Shown here: positions 10,512 through 23,145 of the stretch, in pieces
Layout of the letters: every line of letters begins with the position of its first letter
How positions within the stretch are numbered: the first letter of the stretch is position 1
Assembly (NCBI RefSeq): GCF_042453785.1
Contig: NC_091667.1
Coordinates: 34,650,001-34,714,000, forward strand
Length of the DNA: 64,000 nucleotides
Direction of reading: 5' to 3'
Origin: Malus domestica
Taxonomy: Eukaryota; Streptophyta; Magnoliopsida; Rosales; Rosaceae
Program-made: the position numbers and the translations under genes
The notes under the pieces: generated by a model
The model's input: the letters and a program-made list of their open reading frames with translations, nothing else
What the model was told of the DNA's origin: nothing
Database searches by the model: none

Positions 10512-13500
10512 GGCTTGGGCTAGGTTACTTCTTTATAACGTTAAAGTTAAGTTGTATGGTCTTATTGCTATAAACCTTATCACAAATGAATGGTGGTGAC
10601 ATGGTCTCTGGAGATATTTTGTGATTTATTTTGAGATTTTTAATTAGTCGTACATCTTTTTTACGTCCTAAACATCTTTATTAATTTTAGTCCTTTGTTC
10701 TTGATCAATTTATTCAATCCAACGGTCAAAAATTAAAAAGTGTGTGAAAAACAAAAATGAGTGTGCACTACCTTTTTAATTTTCTGATCACCAAATTAAG
10801 CTAGGATAATTTGTTCTATACTAAACAAGCAAAACTCATAATAAAGTGAGAAAGGAACCAAATTAGTAAATCACAACTTGACCTACTTGTGCTCTTGCAA
10901 ACGACGTACACTAACGGTCGTTTTATAACTATTTCGTTTTTAGATTTTAGTTTTACTTTTTGTGCTTGATATAGGTGACGACAAAAATTTATAAGAAAAA
11001 TGATGGATGAGGAATCGTGATGTGAGGGAGGGGAAGAATGAATGAAAACAAAATCTAAAAAATGAAAAACAACTTAAAATGTCAATCCATAATACTTCTA
11101 CAACTCTGCTTCTGATATGAAGAAACTCAACCTACTTAATTATGATGTCAATCCATAATACTTCCTAGTTTAACTTCATATCGTGTAGTACTACTGGAGA
11201 GAAATGTCTACCTTGAGATGTTTTGTGATTTATATAGTACTAATGTTGTTTCTGTTTTTAAATTTTAGGTTCGGTTTTCACTCTCTCAATTCTAAGACCA
11301 AGTTGATTCGAAAATTATTCGTCAAAACAACCAAGTAAGAAATATATGATATCGGATTGAGAAATGAAGAGGCGAACATAATCCATGTGGGACAGCCAAA
11401 GCGTGCATACGAGCGTATAAGCAAAACTCACAGTGAGTCAAAGCGATTGTGTCCCAAAGGTCCTGATCCACGGCATCACTAGCTCATCAATCAACCAAAG
11501 AGGAGAGAAACTTCCTTACCAAAGTGTCATTTTCCGTTCTTCTTAATTATTTTTCGCCTCATGAGACCAGAATATATAAAAGTATTTTCTTTTGAACTCC
11601 ACAATATATAGAAGTGGTTGGTACTTAAAAATTGTGTATTCGATAAAATGGTATGAACAATATTACATATTAAGATCAATTTCTGGTTGATAAGATCCAA
11701 TTTTGAAGTTGGACCCCTACTCAATCTGTAGAGAAAGTGGTCCCTATAAACCAGATGAGTTGGGATTATAGGTAGTGATAATCAAAACCCTTTTTTTATC
11801 TTCCACACGGAGAAGATATTTCATATATAAAGTAATATTTGGTATAAATTTAGTATATTATATCTAATTATATTTCTTTATACAGCGTATTTTGCTATAT
11901 AGTTCCAATCTATCTTTTTAGTTCACATCATTATCTTTTTAATTTGAGTAATTTTATTCTTACCCCAATTTTATACCACATTTATTTACCATCTTAGGTA
12001 GCAAATGAGTTGGACATACCACATCATTTAATTTCAATTTTCTTATTAATTAAAACACTTAAATAAAGAAAATTGCAGACTTCAAGTCTCCTCCCATTGG
12101 CATTAATAACTTAATTGGGTATGAACCCTAATCTGGTAAACAAATTTGATTTTGACTCCTAATTCTCATGAAAGCTAATATACGTTATTCAATGAAATAA
12201 TAAGATGAAATCCTACTTTTAAACCACAATTTTTTTTTTTGAAAAGAAGACAAAAAAAAAAATCACAAGATGAAGCGGAATGAGGACTGGGCTACGGGGC
12301 ATGAGTCTGAAGATAGAAATCAATATATGGTGATTGTAGTATACGAGTGAATTCTATAAAACTTGATCATAATCATGGAAATCAACATAAATTAATATAA
12401 AAAAACTGGCGTAAAAAAGAAAGGGAAAGGAAGAAGAAGAATTGAAAGGGGAAGGAAGAAGGGGACTCCTCGTATACTATAATCATTATTTAATTAATCA
12501 TCTTTTTATTAGTTATTGATTAATTAAATAGTTTTTAATGGAAATTAAATGTTAATTAATTTAAATAATGTGGTTATTTAGATGTCACCTAAGATAATAT
12601 ACAATTATGGTACAAAAACATGATAAGAATAGCATTTGTAGACCTATCTTGGAGTTTATCCAAACTAAACGGAACATAGCTAAGATACCAAACCCCTTTT
12701 TTGTAGTAAAACGACGTTGTCTCATCGTCAATGTTAGGTAGGTCAGATTGAATCTTTCTTCCATGCGGAGTAATTTGGGCGCTTCTGCAACCAAGCGGCA
12801 GCCGTGACACCATTTTTTTCCGATCAATATTAGCTAATTTACCTTGTGTTTGGGCATCCAAATCATGAAAATTTCGGAAAGCTGCCCAGCCTTCATTCAA
12901 GCATTTTGTCGAACAATTTCCGTGCAGGCCAAGACGGGCGGCCCCTCCTTGTCCTGCTGTAGCTCTGCTTGTGGCCCCATCCTTCAAATAAATTGAAGAT
13001 TACAATGGAGGCTGATTATCTGCCCTCTCACTTTCCGTGCCCTCTTATTTATGTAGTAATGGTTATATTACGTCAACATTTTATATTACTATTTTTTTAT
13101 TTTATTATCTCTATAAAAAATAATATAAAATGTTCATATGACTGAACCTTGATCACACAAAACAAAAGGACACGAGAGGGCACAGGAAGTGGGTGGGCAG
13201 ACAACCTGCTTCCGATTACAATTCCTCGAACGTAACAAAAAATATACAACCTGAACAGGGCTAACATTTGATCGAAATCAGATTAGGTAATTTAGGTATG
13301 TTTTGCCTTCATACATATCTTGAAGTATATTCCGAAGTTTATTTTTGGGCCATCAACAAATTAAAAAGATAATATTCTTGGCATTTTTATGTTTCAAAGT
13401 TCAAACTGAGAGTGATTAATAATTAGGTAGTGTTATTCACACGTTTTTTTAATCTTCTATACACTCTTTGTTAATTTTAGTTAATTAAATAATCATCTTC

Positions 13501-14222
13501 AATTAATTCAATTAGAGACAAAAATTGAGTAGAACGTTGAATAGTAAAAAAAGGAAAGGGGTGTGCGTAGCCACACCCTTTCCCATTTCGGACGCAACTG
13601 AAGACATGATCAAATATGTTTGGTAAGATCTGTCGTCATTAGTGTCCAAAACAAGTGTATTAACTTAAGTCATTAACAATAAACTAAGTACAGAAAGCAA
13701 ACTGCGTTGAATTAATTTTTATTTTAAGTATTAAGCAACTGTTGCGTCAGTAAGTGTGCTCGTTGTTTCTTATATTTTATCAAATACGTACTATTTTATT
13801 TGGTTTAATTAATTAAAACGAAGATGGTCTTCAAGCATGCAGAAGGAAGCATAAACAAATGCAAACAACTCAACTTGATTAACTGTGAATGTATAAAATA
13901 TATCAGCGTGAATATATAAATATATATCATCAACTACTTTTTCTACTGTTGGATGTTGCAAATAGCATGCACGCCATAATATATAATTACAGATTAAGAA
14001 TAAACCTAAAGAAAATTTTGTTACGTTCCATATCTAATTTACTTTAATTAAAATTACCACCTGTAAACTTTATGGCCACTGGGATTTTGCAGCTTCTCAT
14101 CATCCGATTTTCTTGAGGCCTGCCAAGATCAAAATTTTCATATAAACAAGGTGAACGTATTTATGTGACACAATTATTGTTATGTTACATCACGTTTGAT
14201 GTCTAAAATTGGATTGGATATA
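10512..14222. other. Intergenic interval, no gene recognised
   Basis: AT-rich non-coding DNA. It contains a Mutator-like MITE (13007-13213). A minus-strand open frame at 12589-12987 (132 codons) has no recognisable domain. Palindromic sequence at about 13435-13585 (a 'cacactcttt' arm and a 'gtgtgcg' arm) may be a worn MITE. Confidence 0.55.
13007..13213. mobile_element. Mutator-like MITE, copy 4
   Basis: The ends GGAGGCTGATTATCTGCCC and GGGCAGACAACCTGCTTCC are inverted repeats. Perfect 9-bp direct repeats GATTACAAT flank the element (12998-13006 and 13214-13222). The inner stem (acattttatatta / aatataaaatgt) is shared with copies 1 and 2. At 207 bp it is non-coding and non-autonomous. Confidence 0.9.
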
Positions 14223-17063
14223 TTAACTCACTCGATGCGAGGATGGACAGCTGCGAACCGGGCCTGCGGATGCATGCAGGGCAGGTCTTATAAAAGATTG
14301 TTGATTGTATGGATAAATCGGAGACCCGGTTGCAGGAGTGCTGTACGTAGACAGTGGAGACGGCTCTGGAGTTCTCCAATAAATCGGAGACGCAGATTTT
14401 CTTGGAGATTTTGGGGCTGATGATCTTCTTGAATATGGCAGGAGGGGAGACCCGGCTGCAGGAGTGCTGTATGAAGACAGTGGAGACTGCTGTGGAGTTC
14501 TCCAATAAATTAGAGGCGCAGGTTTTCTTGGAGATTTTGAGGGTGATGATCTTCTTGAAAATGGTAGGAGGTTGATTTTGATTCTGTGGATTAAACAAAA
14601 AACAAAGCAAATAGTCAGATCAAATATAATTAATGCTAATTAAAAGTATTAACAATCATTTGGGCTTTAGGGTTTCGCTCTAATTGTCGTAACAGACATG
14701 TGGAGTTTACGTAGAAAACAAGAAAATTGTCACCACTCACTTCTTGTGAACATCGACATATTCATCTGTTTCATCCAGTATATCTTCCTTGAAGACAGAA
14801 TAAATAGACTAGTTAGTTCAACTTTCAAACGTCTATCGACATAAAAAAACAGTTCATCCGTTTATATATTAACTTGGGTACCTGGAGCAGTTCCTCCATA
14901 ACATCCTCCATTGTTATGATACCGATAACCTCCTCGTCCATGCAACTTTGAACAGATTCTATAATTTCAGATGATACATTTTGCGTCCGCAATCCTTGCC
15001 TATATCGCGTATTTTGTGTCTCCAACTCTTGTGCTTCCTCCACAACGTGCTTTGATGCCGGAATACAGTATGCAGTTTCACTTGAACATAGGGGTGATGA
15101 CATGTCCTCGGAAGTGCTCAGACGCTCTTGCTCATGTGGAAAAATTAATCCTGTAGAATCGCACTCAACAACCAAGAATTCTACTAGTCTAAAAACATTT
15201 TTTTTTCCCCAAAAACTTGATTTTCAGTATAATGTAACATTACCTCCACTCCCTGCTAGTTTTGAATTTGATTTTGAATTAATATCCTTGTTACTCTTCA
15301 CCACAGCAACCATATGACTATGACCTTTCTTGAACTGATGCAGTATATCGTATAAAGGCCAATTATCATAGACCCTGTTACAGATTATGTACAGAATTAC
15401 GTTAACAAACACTAGTTTTGGTTTTGCCTAAAACCTGTGTTAGCATTGTAACCGAAAAAAAAGAACCTTGTGTAAGCATGAAGCCAATTGCCAGATTTGA
15501 TAAGGGAACACTCATACACTACCTTGGAATCTTTCTGATAGTCAAGTATTTAATTGGCTTTTCGTCCTCAGGACGGATGAAGACCAAGTTCTTCAACTAA
15601 TACATTCGGAGAAAACGTGAAATTGGTTACACGAGGATGAAGGGCAGCTTTAAGAAAATAGTAAACAATGAGGCCTGCTTACCAGAATGAGGCCAATAAT
15701 GTTTGTTGGGGTTCCGGAGTAGATAGGTATACGACTGTGACCTTTGCTAGCTATTAAACCAAGTGTATTCCTAAAGATCCATGGACAAAAACACATCAAA
15801 ATGACATAGCACTCAAACGTAATTAAAGATAATTTTGGTATGAACAGATTCAATTGACCATCGTAACATACTTGTCGAGTTTTGAATTGATATCAAGAGA
15901 GAAAGTCTGAGATATGGGAGTCATTGCATCTTTAGCAGTCTTGAAAGTCAAATCCAGAGCACCACCAATAATCATCGTTTCGTGATGCGATAACTCTCCA
16001 CCTTTCCCAGCCTAGTGATAAACAAGATCACAGTATTTAGACTTTTGACACGGTATACATAGACGGTTAACATTTAACAAGAATCTCTAGCAAATTTACC
16101 TCATTGGCATGCAGATCCACCAATGTTTTTAGCTCTGCTCGTCTTAAGAGCACCGAATGCCCTTTGCCAAGGAGGCAATCCAGCAGCTGCCATGGTCAAA
16201 TTTCCAAACACAAAAAAGTCTTAATCTGTGCAGTTTATGCTTAGAACGAAAGAGTTGAGTTACGTGAAGCCAGCCAAACTGGACATTTATCTGAGTTATA
16301 CTGAACATGTATTTTACCTTGCTGAACGGATACGATAGGGGGAGGAAAACCACAATAAGCAATCGTACCAAGTGAGTCATTTTCGCACCCAGATGTAGTC
16401 CATATCGAGAACAAACAGCTTGAGGAATGACCTAAGAGAAAAAAGCGAAGGATAAATGATCTTAAGACAACGATAATGTATTATCAACATCTAAAGTGCA
16501 TTAGGCTGGGACAAAAATCAAAGTGAATGGCTTAAAACAAAAATTTTACCTCCGCAAATGCGAGTACAAGGGTGACTGACACAAGAATCGCAGCCCAAAA
16601 GGGAAGAAGCGACTCCAGGAAAATGGGAAGCGCCTTATAGAACAATACATTAGTCAATAGGCCAATTAATTTAGTACTTCAGAACATAAAAACTAGCACA
16701 ATTTACACATGTCGTAGCGGCGTACCTCCATTGCCAGTGATTTTCCTATGAGGAGAGTACATAAAAGTAGATGTTCATTCTTAACAAGCCGCAGAACCTT
16801 CGCTGCAAATATAATAAGCTGATTAAGCTAGTAATTAATATTCACAATGATGTAATTAATGAAATTCGGCGTAGCTAGCAACCTGCATCCTTCTGGTCTT
16901 GAGGCTGACCGGACTTAATGAGGACTTCGAGATCGACTTGGCTGAAGGAGAGTAGTCCTAAGGCAAGGCCTGATGCAATGCCGGCAAATGCCACAAGGAC
17001 CACACATATGACTATGAACACCCAGAAATCGGTCTCACAACACAGTATGTCGTGGTCTCTCAT
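14223..17063 (-). CDS. CBS domain / DUF21 (CNNM-like) membrane protein
   Basis: The gene has twelve coding exons (minus strand): 17063-16883, 16802-16726, 16633-16550, 16431-16318, 16186-16100, 16011-15872, 15770-15683, 15596-15523, 15374-15244, about 15180-14882, 14787-14741 and 14583-14223. They sum in frame to about 560 residues. The N-terminal DUF21 transmembrane domain runs from [13 protein letters not shown] through [30 protein letters not shown] and [13 protein letters not shown]. Then come the [20 protein letters not shown] signature and a CBS pair ([10 protein letters not shown] ... [10 protein letters not shown] ... [26 protein letters not shown] ... [14 protein letters not shown]). 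The family is linked to metal (Mg/Co-type) ion transport or homeostasis, but plant members are poorly characterised. It corresponds to At5g52790 (At5g52780 is its neighbour there as here). The last exon carries a tandem 42-codon duplication. The start at 17063 gives [14 protein letters not shown], in line with the family. Confidence 0.9.
14330..14581 (-). repeat. 126-bp tandem duplication inside the last CBS-DUF21 exon
   Basis: Two adjacent 126-bp units each encode 42 residues of the pattern LLP[F/Y]SRRSS..KSPRK...IYWRTP..SPLS.YSTPA.GSP. The two copies are highly similar at DNA level, so the duplication seems fairly recent. It lengthens the Ser/Pro-rich cytosolic tail without shifting the frame. 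Confidence 0.85.
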
Positions 17064-18833
17064 GGTGGTATAGTTAGTACTAATATTGCAACAATGAACT
17101 ACAATGTATTGATCAAACAGAAGGGTTGGCTTTATGCACTTTCGCTTGAACAAACACGCGAAGGACCATCTTTTTTATCGATCACAAAAAACAAAACAAC
17201 GAAACAAATAGTGTCAAGTGTTGTGAATTTTGGACAAAGACAATCAGAGCACGTAGGAGATGTGAATATATATAGGTACAGTCTTCTCACCAAATCCATA
17301 TATATATATATATAGGTACAGTCTTCTCACCAAATCCAAGTCCCTAATAAAAAAATAGATAATTAATCTGGTAATTTAAAACCAAGAAAGTTGGAAAAAA
17401 AATGGAAGCATCCAATTTTAATCCTAAAAAACGAAACCTAAGCATCAAAACCTCCATTGGATTGTGACAGTTGGAAAGTTAATTACTAAAGCATGCATGT
17501 ATGGAATGGACGTACGTAAGTTAACAAGGGAAGCTCGTATCCGGTGCTCAACTCATCTGGTCTCAGCTTATCCGGTACTCAACTCCAATACATATACATA
17601 AATCCAATCACCAAAAGAAACTCCTTTTGATTCTATTTGTTGAGCACCAAAACCCAAGATTCCAACTCTCATAGAAGCATGCGTTCATATGTTTAGTTGG
17701 AAAACTTGTGAAGCTGTGACGGGATCGTTCATATCGCAACTCTCATAGAAGCACGCGTCTCTCTAGCTGTAAGTATTCATAGTAATTAACAACTCCATTA
17801 ATCAATGTCAGTTCATATGCTTAATACCAAACAGTTGAAACCAATAAGTATTCATAGAAATTAACAACTTGGTGAATCAAACAACCAAAATGTTTGTGTG
17901 TCGGTTAACAACTACAAAAAATTAATTGGCATACTATATATCCTGCCGGTGGAAATCAAAGAGATGAAAAATAGCTTACGGTATCTCAAGGAAATAACAA
18001 CTCCATTAATCGTCACTCAGGTAGCAATTTCCACAGAATTGACCAACTCGGTGATCCAAATCAAACGACTAAACCAACATCTAGAGCAACATAACAAAAC
18101 ATATCATCAGTGTCACCCCTTATCATCCGATAAGTGCATTCACATATTTAAACAGCTTATAAACAACTTGAAGTTACAAAATAAGTAGGCACAATCCAAA
18201 TTGGAGGCTGAATGCTTTTCTGCATTAAGGTCACAGCAAGCTTCGACTTTTGAGGTAAAACACACCAAAATCATCGATAAGTTTTTCAGTGTGCCGGGAA
18301 CACAGCTTCATACACTAAGTGTTATAATGCTATTAGTTGGAAAGCTTTTATTTGTTCAAGTTAATTTCCAATCAATTGTATTATAATACTTTGTGTACCA
18401 AACCGTGTTCTCGGCAAATTGAAAATCTTTTAAAATCATGAGTTCCAGGGCCACTAATTCCAACTGGTCTTATTATACTCCAATCGAAATGTCAAAGTTG
18501 ACATGCATATGCAGGCTAGGCTTCAGATGTCAAAATTGGTGCCATGAAGCATAGGCATCAAATCAGTTTTTTGTTTTTTTTTTCAATGGTATTCAACTTG
18601 CCTTACATTAAATGAATAGCATACTCAAGTGTTTTTTTTAATGGTTTTTAAACCAGTAGTTACACAACTTTTATTATTTTTTCTTTGAAAAAAAATATAA
18701 ATGAAGCAATAAATCTCGGCATATCGGGTGGAAGCAAGATATTGACATTTTATCAAATTGCCAAGTCAGCTATCAAATTGAAATTTAATATTTTAAATTT
18801 GATATCTCCTTTAAAGATGCTCTAATCAAACAC
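17064..18833. other. Intergenic interval upstream of the CBS-DUF21 gene
   Basis: No gene was recognised. A 45-bp unit containing 'taggtacagtcttctcacc' occurs twice (about 17272 and 17312) around a short (TA)n tract. A 96-codon open frame at 17898-18188 has no family features. 'cttggtgaatcaaa'-type sequence here (about 17868) recurs in the duplicated segments further right. Confidence 0.5.
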
Positions 18834-19540
18834 ACTAAATATTTCCAATATTAACTAATCATGTACGAATCAATTTCTACCTGCTTCCACGGAATACAGC
18901 TTGGTGAATCAAATTAAACCACAGAACTCCATGTCACATAAAATGAAATACCAAATCACTTTAAGTTATATGTTTAAAATATACTAAATATCTTAATTTA
19001 ACAACTTGATGTAACAAAGTGAGTATTTTCATTGAAATAATCAGTATTTTAGCCAATTTTCCTAAATTTTTTAGAGAAACTAATTGAACCCATAATTTCG
19101 TTCTAAATTGCAAAATTGTTGTCTGCTAGTCACCAATGGCCTTGAGTCTTTTGTTTTGTAGTCGTTAGATTGAACAATTAAAGTAAAATTAAAGGTTAGA
19201 ATTAACATAAGGTGTGGAAAAAATAAAAAATTAAGTGGCGAAATCGCTACCCCTTAGTAATCCCTCACAAATTAGGATTTAAGAGGATTATTGAGATTTA
19301 TATGGAAATGGCGATTAGCTGGAAGCCTCCATCCATCAAGCATAGGGAACATTTGTAGGGAATTAAACATCAAATATTGTATGGATTTTCTTGTTTCTAT
19401 TGACTTAAAAAGATTTCGAAATGTTTCTAGATACATTGACAACACAACCAATAAGTGCTTTTAAATTATACATTTATAATTTATACTTGTTTGGAAGTAC
19501 TTTAAAGTAACTGAAAACACTTTTAGATAATATTTTAGTT
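18834..19540 (+). repeat. Duplicated segment, copy A
   Basis: This segment ('cactaaatatt...', 'cttggtgaatcaaatt', 'ccttgagtcttttgtttt', 'ggaagcctccatcca') matches 21545-21832 plus 23801-24290 in the same order and orientation. Copy A has no transposon at the point where copy B carries the Harbinger element, so it shows the empty site. It contains no gene. Confidence 0.8.
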
Positions 19541-19622
19541 TTAAAGTAAATCCTTGATCCTGCTGCTTGTGAATGAGTTGTCAAAGATTGCCATGGTCGA
19601 AAAATAAGGTTTATTTTTCATA

Positions 19623-21546
19623 AATGAATTGTCAGAGATTGCCCGGTAATTTTTACGGATTTTGGAACAAGGGCATTTTGGACATTTTGCTGGTGGAAGA
19701 TATTTTGGGATTTCTTTTGGGCCTTATTTTGTGTGCCGTGTGGGGCCACTTGCTTTTGGGTTGTCCCCCGGCCCACTCTCCTTTCTCATCTTCCCTCCGC
19801 GTGACTCACTCTCTCACTCTCTTTCTCTCCCTTACTTTCTCTCTTCTCTCTTTCTCCCTCCCTCGCTACATCTTCCCTTCCCCAAAGACCAACACACACA
19901 CACATACACACCCACCCAAAGAACCACAACGAACGACGACACCACCACCACCAACTATGATGGGCTTCATCTCTCTCCCTCCTTCTCTGTGAGGCACATA
20001 TACACCCATTTGGAACCTAGCACACCCACCTCTTTGGCGAGGTCCAACTGCTTCGAGCCAATTCCTGGCCACGACAGGACCTGAAATTGGTAAAATCCTA
20101 ATCTACTCTTGGTGGTCTTCATTTTGGTGGGTAGATTGCATGCTAGGGTGGAGAATCGGAGTTGAACGGAGCTCGGGAAGCTCCAGCCTCATTTTCCGTT
20201 GAAACCAGTTTGAAACCGGGTCGACTCGACCTGGTAACCCAATGAACCCAGGCCATTGGGCTGTGCAAACCTAAGCATTTGCCCCAATGAACCCAGGTCC
20301 AAACCCATTTGTTAAACCCAGCCCAAAAATCCTTGGGCCAGCCCAAAAATCCTTGGGCCAGCCCAAAAATCCTTGGGCCAGCCCAAAACTAAACCCAAGC
20401 CCAACTGAGAACCAGGCCCAACCTTGCAGCCTAAATCCTCGGCCCAGACTCGGATCCGACCCAAACCTAGTCGGATACCAAAGCCCTGGCCAGCGCGTAG
20501 GTGTACCCGAGGTCCCCCTTTATATTTTTCGACGTCCTGAATCCGTTTATGATGTTTGTTTCCCGAAATTCAATTGTTTAAGTATAGTTTTATTAATTGG
20601 ACCATTTATGTGCTCAGGTGCATTTATGGTGGCGTTTCCATCGTTGTTGGTTGCATGGCTTTTTGATAACGAAGTATCTATAAGTGGACCCCTTCCAAAA
20701 TGCATAATTTTGCTATTAGAAATGCATACATGAAAATCACGATTTAATGGTTATGTTTTAGGAGAAAATTAGATTTTACTTTTTATAAGATATCATGCTT
20801 TACTGAGAGTATTTTGGAATACCATGCTTTATCGATTTCATGTTCTTTGTAGTACATATGATGGATGACTATATACTATGAAGATGTTTTGAGATATGAT
20901 GTTTAAGCTACTGAGCTCCGTTGAGATATATGTACTTATGTTGGAAAGATTATGGTTCAATGATTTTTGTGCTTATCTAGTGGTCATTGTTCTACCTACA
21001 GGGCGTATGTTCTGCCTACGGGCGAATGTCCTGCCTTCGGGCGAGTATGATACCACTATTTAGCACACTATATATGATATATGTTTTATGAAGTTTTATG
21101 GCATGCTAGGGTTTTCGGAAAACCTATTACATATTATACTAATGAGTTTTCATAAACTTTGGGGGTTAGTACATTAAAGATTAACTGTTTTAGTATTACT
21201 TATATAGCAACTTGGTCCACTCACCTTTTTTGTTTTGTGCCCCCTTAGGACTTAGAATCGAGATGTACAATCTCGGCATCAAGGCACTCCAGATCGGCAT
21301 CTTCGGGTCCTCTCGGTGTAGGACCCATTCCTTTGTTCATTCAAATTTATATTATTTATTTTTAGAGTTCTAGATTAGTTGTATGCTCTGAACATGTTCC
21401 TCATTTGCATATTAATTATATTTAAATTTATAAGTCTTATTTATATTCATTGGTTCTCATGCATATTAGTGTGGCTTCGTCACATTCAGGTGTCGGCTAG
21501 CATATGTCTACCCTGATGTTTGGAGGATATCAAGATCGGGCGTGTC
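19623..21546 (+). mobile_element. LTR-like element remnant between the duplicated segments
   Basis: The right end (aggtgtcggctagcatatg ... gggcgtgtca) closely resembles the right end of the solo LTR at 50896-54150 (aggtgtcggccagcatag ... gagtgtgtca), so this looks like a relative of that LTR. It contains a three-fold 20-bp tandem repeat (20321-20380) and a repeated 'cctgcctacgggcga' motif near 21000. The left border is uncertain, and a 21-base unit (aatgaattgtcagagattgc) at 19623 also occurs at 19571. No coding genes are recognisable; it is broken. Confidence 0.5.
20321..20388 (+). repeat. 20-bp tandem repeat, three and a half units
   Basis: The unit gcccaaaaatccttgggcca is repeated exactly three times (20321, 20341, 20361) and starts a fourth time. 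Each unit is itself partly palindromic (cccaa ... ttggg). It lies inside the LTR-like remnant. Confidence 0.9.
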
Positions 21547-22154
21547 ACTAAATATTTTTAATATTAACTAATTATGTATGAATCAATTTCTACGAAATAT
21601 AACTTGGTGAATCAAATTAAATCACAAAACTCCGTCGTCACCTAAAATGAAATACCAAATCTAAAATGTTAAGTTATATGTTTAAAACATACTAAATATC
21701 TTAATTAGACAACTTGAAGTTACAAAGAAATTAACAAACCATGAGTATTTTGGCCAATTTCCCTATATAGAGAAACTAACCGAACCCATAATTTTGTTCT
21801 AGATTGCAAAATTGGTGTGTTCTGGTTACTAAGAGCAAGTCCACCCCTAAGGACTTTGTGCCAGCACCCAGCCCATTTATCCACTTCAGTGAACAGTAAC
21901 AGACTCCAATGAACAGTAATAGGCCAATGCATCTCTACCCCTAAAAAAATGCTCTGACACCCAGTGAAAAAATGCGCTGGCACAAACGATCTACACCCCT
22001 ACAAAATGCGCTGGCACCCAGCCCATTTAAAATATTTTTAAATTTTTTCTAAAAGAATAAAAAAAAATAGTTTTAATTTCGGATAGGATTTTTAACCAAT
22101 CTCGTCACGCCACGTGTCATTATTTGAACGTACTATTTTGTGAATAGATTTCCG

Positions 22155-23145
22155 CTAAGATTTTGTGAATAGATTTTTACCTTGAGGCTTGAGGGAATGA
22201 CGAGTCGGTTGGGTCTCAGGCACTTGTTCAGGCGTCCCTTCCGTGTCTTCAAATGTGTCGGCTTCTTGTTCGGCCATGTCTGGTTCTGGAGAACTATGTA
22301 GACCCATACCGTGCATAACAACTTCTGGACCGGTTGCCACAATTTTGTATTTAGGGCAATCTTTGACAATTTGCCAACATTCCCATTTGGTGAATGATTT
22401 GTTCTGGTTCTTTGAATTGTAGAATGCTTGAGCTTGTAGTGTCTATAAAATGTAGGATAAGATAGTGTTAAAAAATGCGGGTGTAACACAAATAAATAAA
22501 TTCAAAATATTGATAGGGGTGGAATGCATATAAATTACATAAAAATGACATAAGAAATTAAATAAAAATTACATAAGAAATTAAATAAATTCAAAATATT
22601 GATAGGGGTGGAATGCATATAAATTACATAAAAATGACATAAGAAATTAAATAAAAATTGCATAAGAAATTAAATAAATTCAAAATATTGATACGGGTGG
22701 AATGCATATAATTTACATAAAAATGACATAAGAAATTAAATAAATTAAAATTTTGATGCGGGTGGAATGCATATAAAAATTACATAAGAAATAACATAAA
22801 AATTACATACGAAATTAACTAAATCAAAATATTGATGTGCGTGGAATACGTATAAAAAAATAAAAATATTGTCACCTAATCCACTAAACTTGTCCCACTA
22901 CGAAGGTTACCGGAAGCATGAGAGATGGCGTTTTTCCAACAGGTAAAGGATGCGTTGAGTTTTTTCCAACGACCTTGAAGACCTTGACTAGTTCTGGTGT
23001 CTTTTCCATGTACATCGCAAAACGCTTTTGTAATTTTACTCCACATTTCTCGCTTATCCATCTCATTACCCGTAATCGGGTCATGAGTAGTGTGAACCCA
23101 ACATTCACACAACGTAACATCTTCAATGAGCTTCCACGAAGACAT
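22155..23145 (-). pseudogene. Harbinger Myb/SANT-like ORF1 (two exons)
   Basis: Exon 1 starts at 23145 and encodes about 89 residues: a Myb/SANT trihelix with spaced tryptophans (SSWKLIEDVTLCECWV, REMWSKITKAF, LQGRWKKLNASF). Exon 2 (about 22445-22155) begins LQAQAFYNSKNQNKSF and continues TKWECWQIVKDCPKYK, typical of the DNA-binding ORF1 of PIF/Harbinger elements (often misnamed 'glutathione S-transferase T3-like'). A TAG codon sits at the end of exon 1 just before the intron, so the copy is probably dead. The intron is filled by a tandem array (22490-22860). Confidence 0.75.
22490..22860 (+). repeat. Tandem array in the Harbinger intron
   Basis: Units of about 50-100 bp starting 'aattcaaaatattgata' and containing 'ggtggaatgcatataaa' and 'acataagaaattaaataaa' are repeated five times with small length changes. 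Confidence 0.85.

Noticed and set aside
12589-12987. 132-codon minus-strand frame
   Set aside because: No recognisable domain, and it is extended only by lack of stops; kept as spacer.
17898-18188. 96-codon frame
   Set aside because: No domain recognised; it lies in repeat-like sequence and is not supported.
19624-20733. Frames of 120-148 codons with Ser/Pro-rich sequence
   Set aside because: They fall in the LTR-like remnant, run through simple sequence and a 20-bp repeat, and show no domain.
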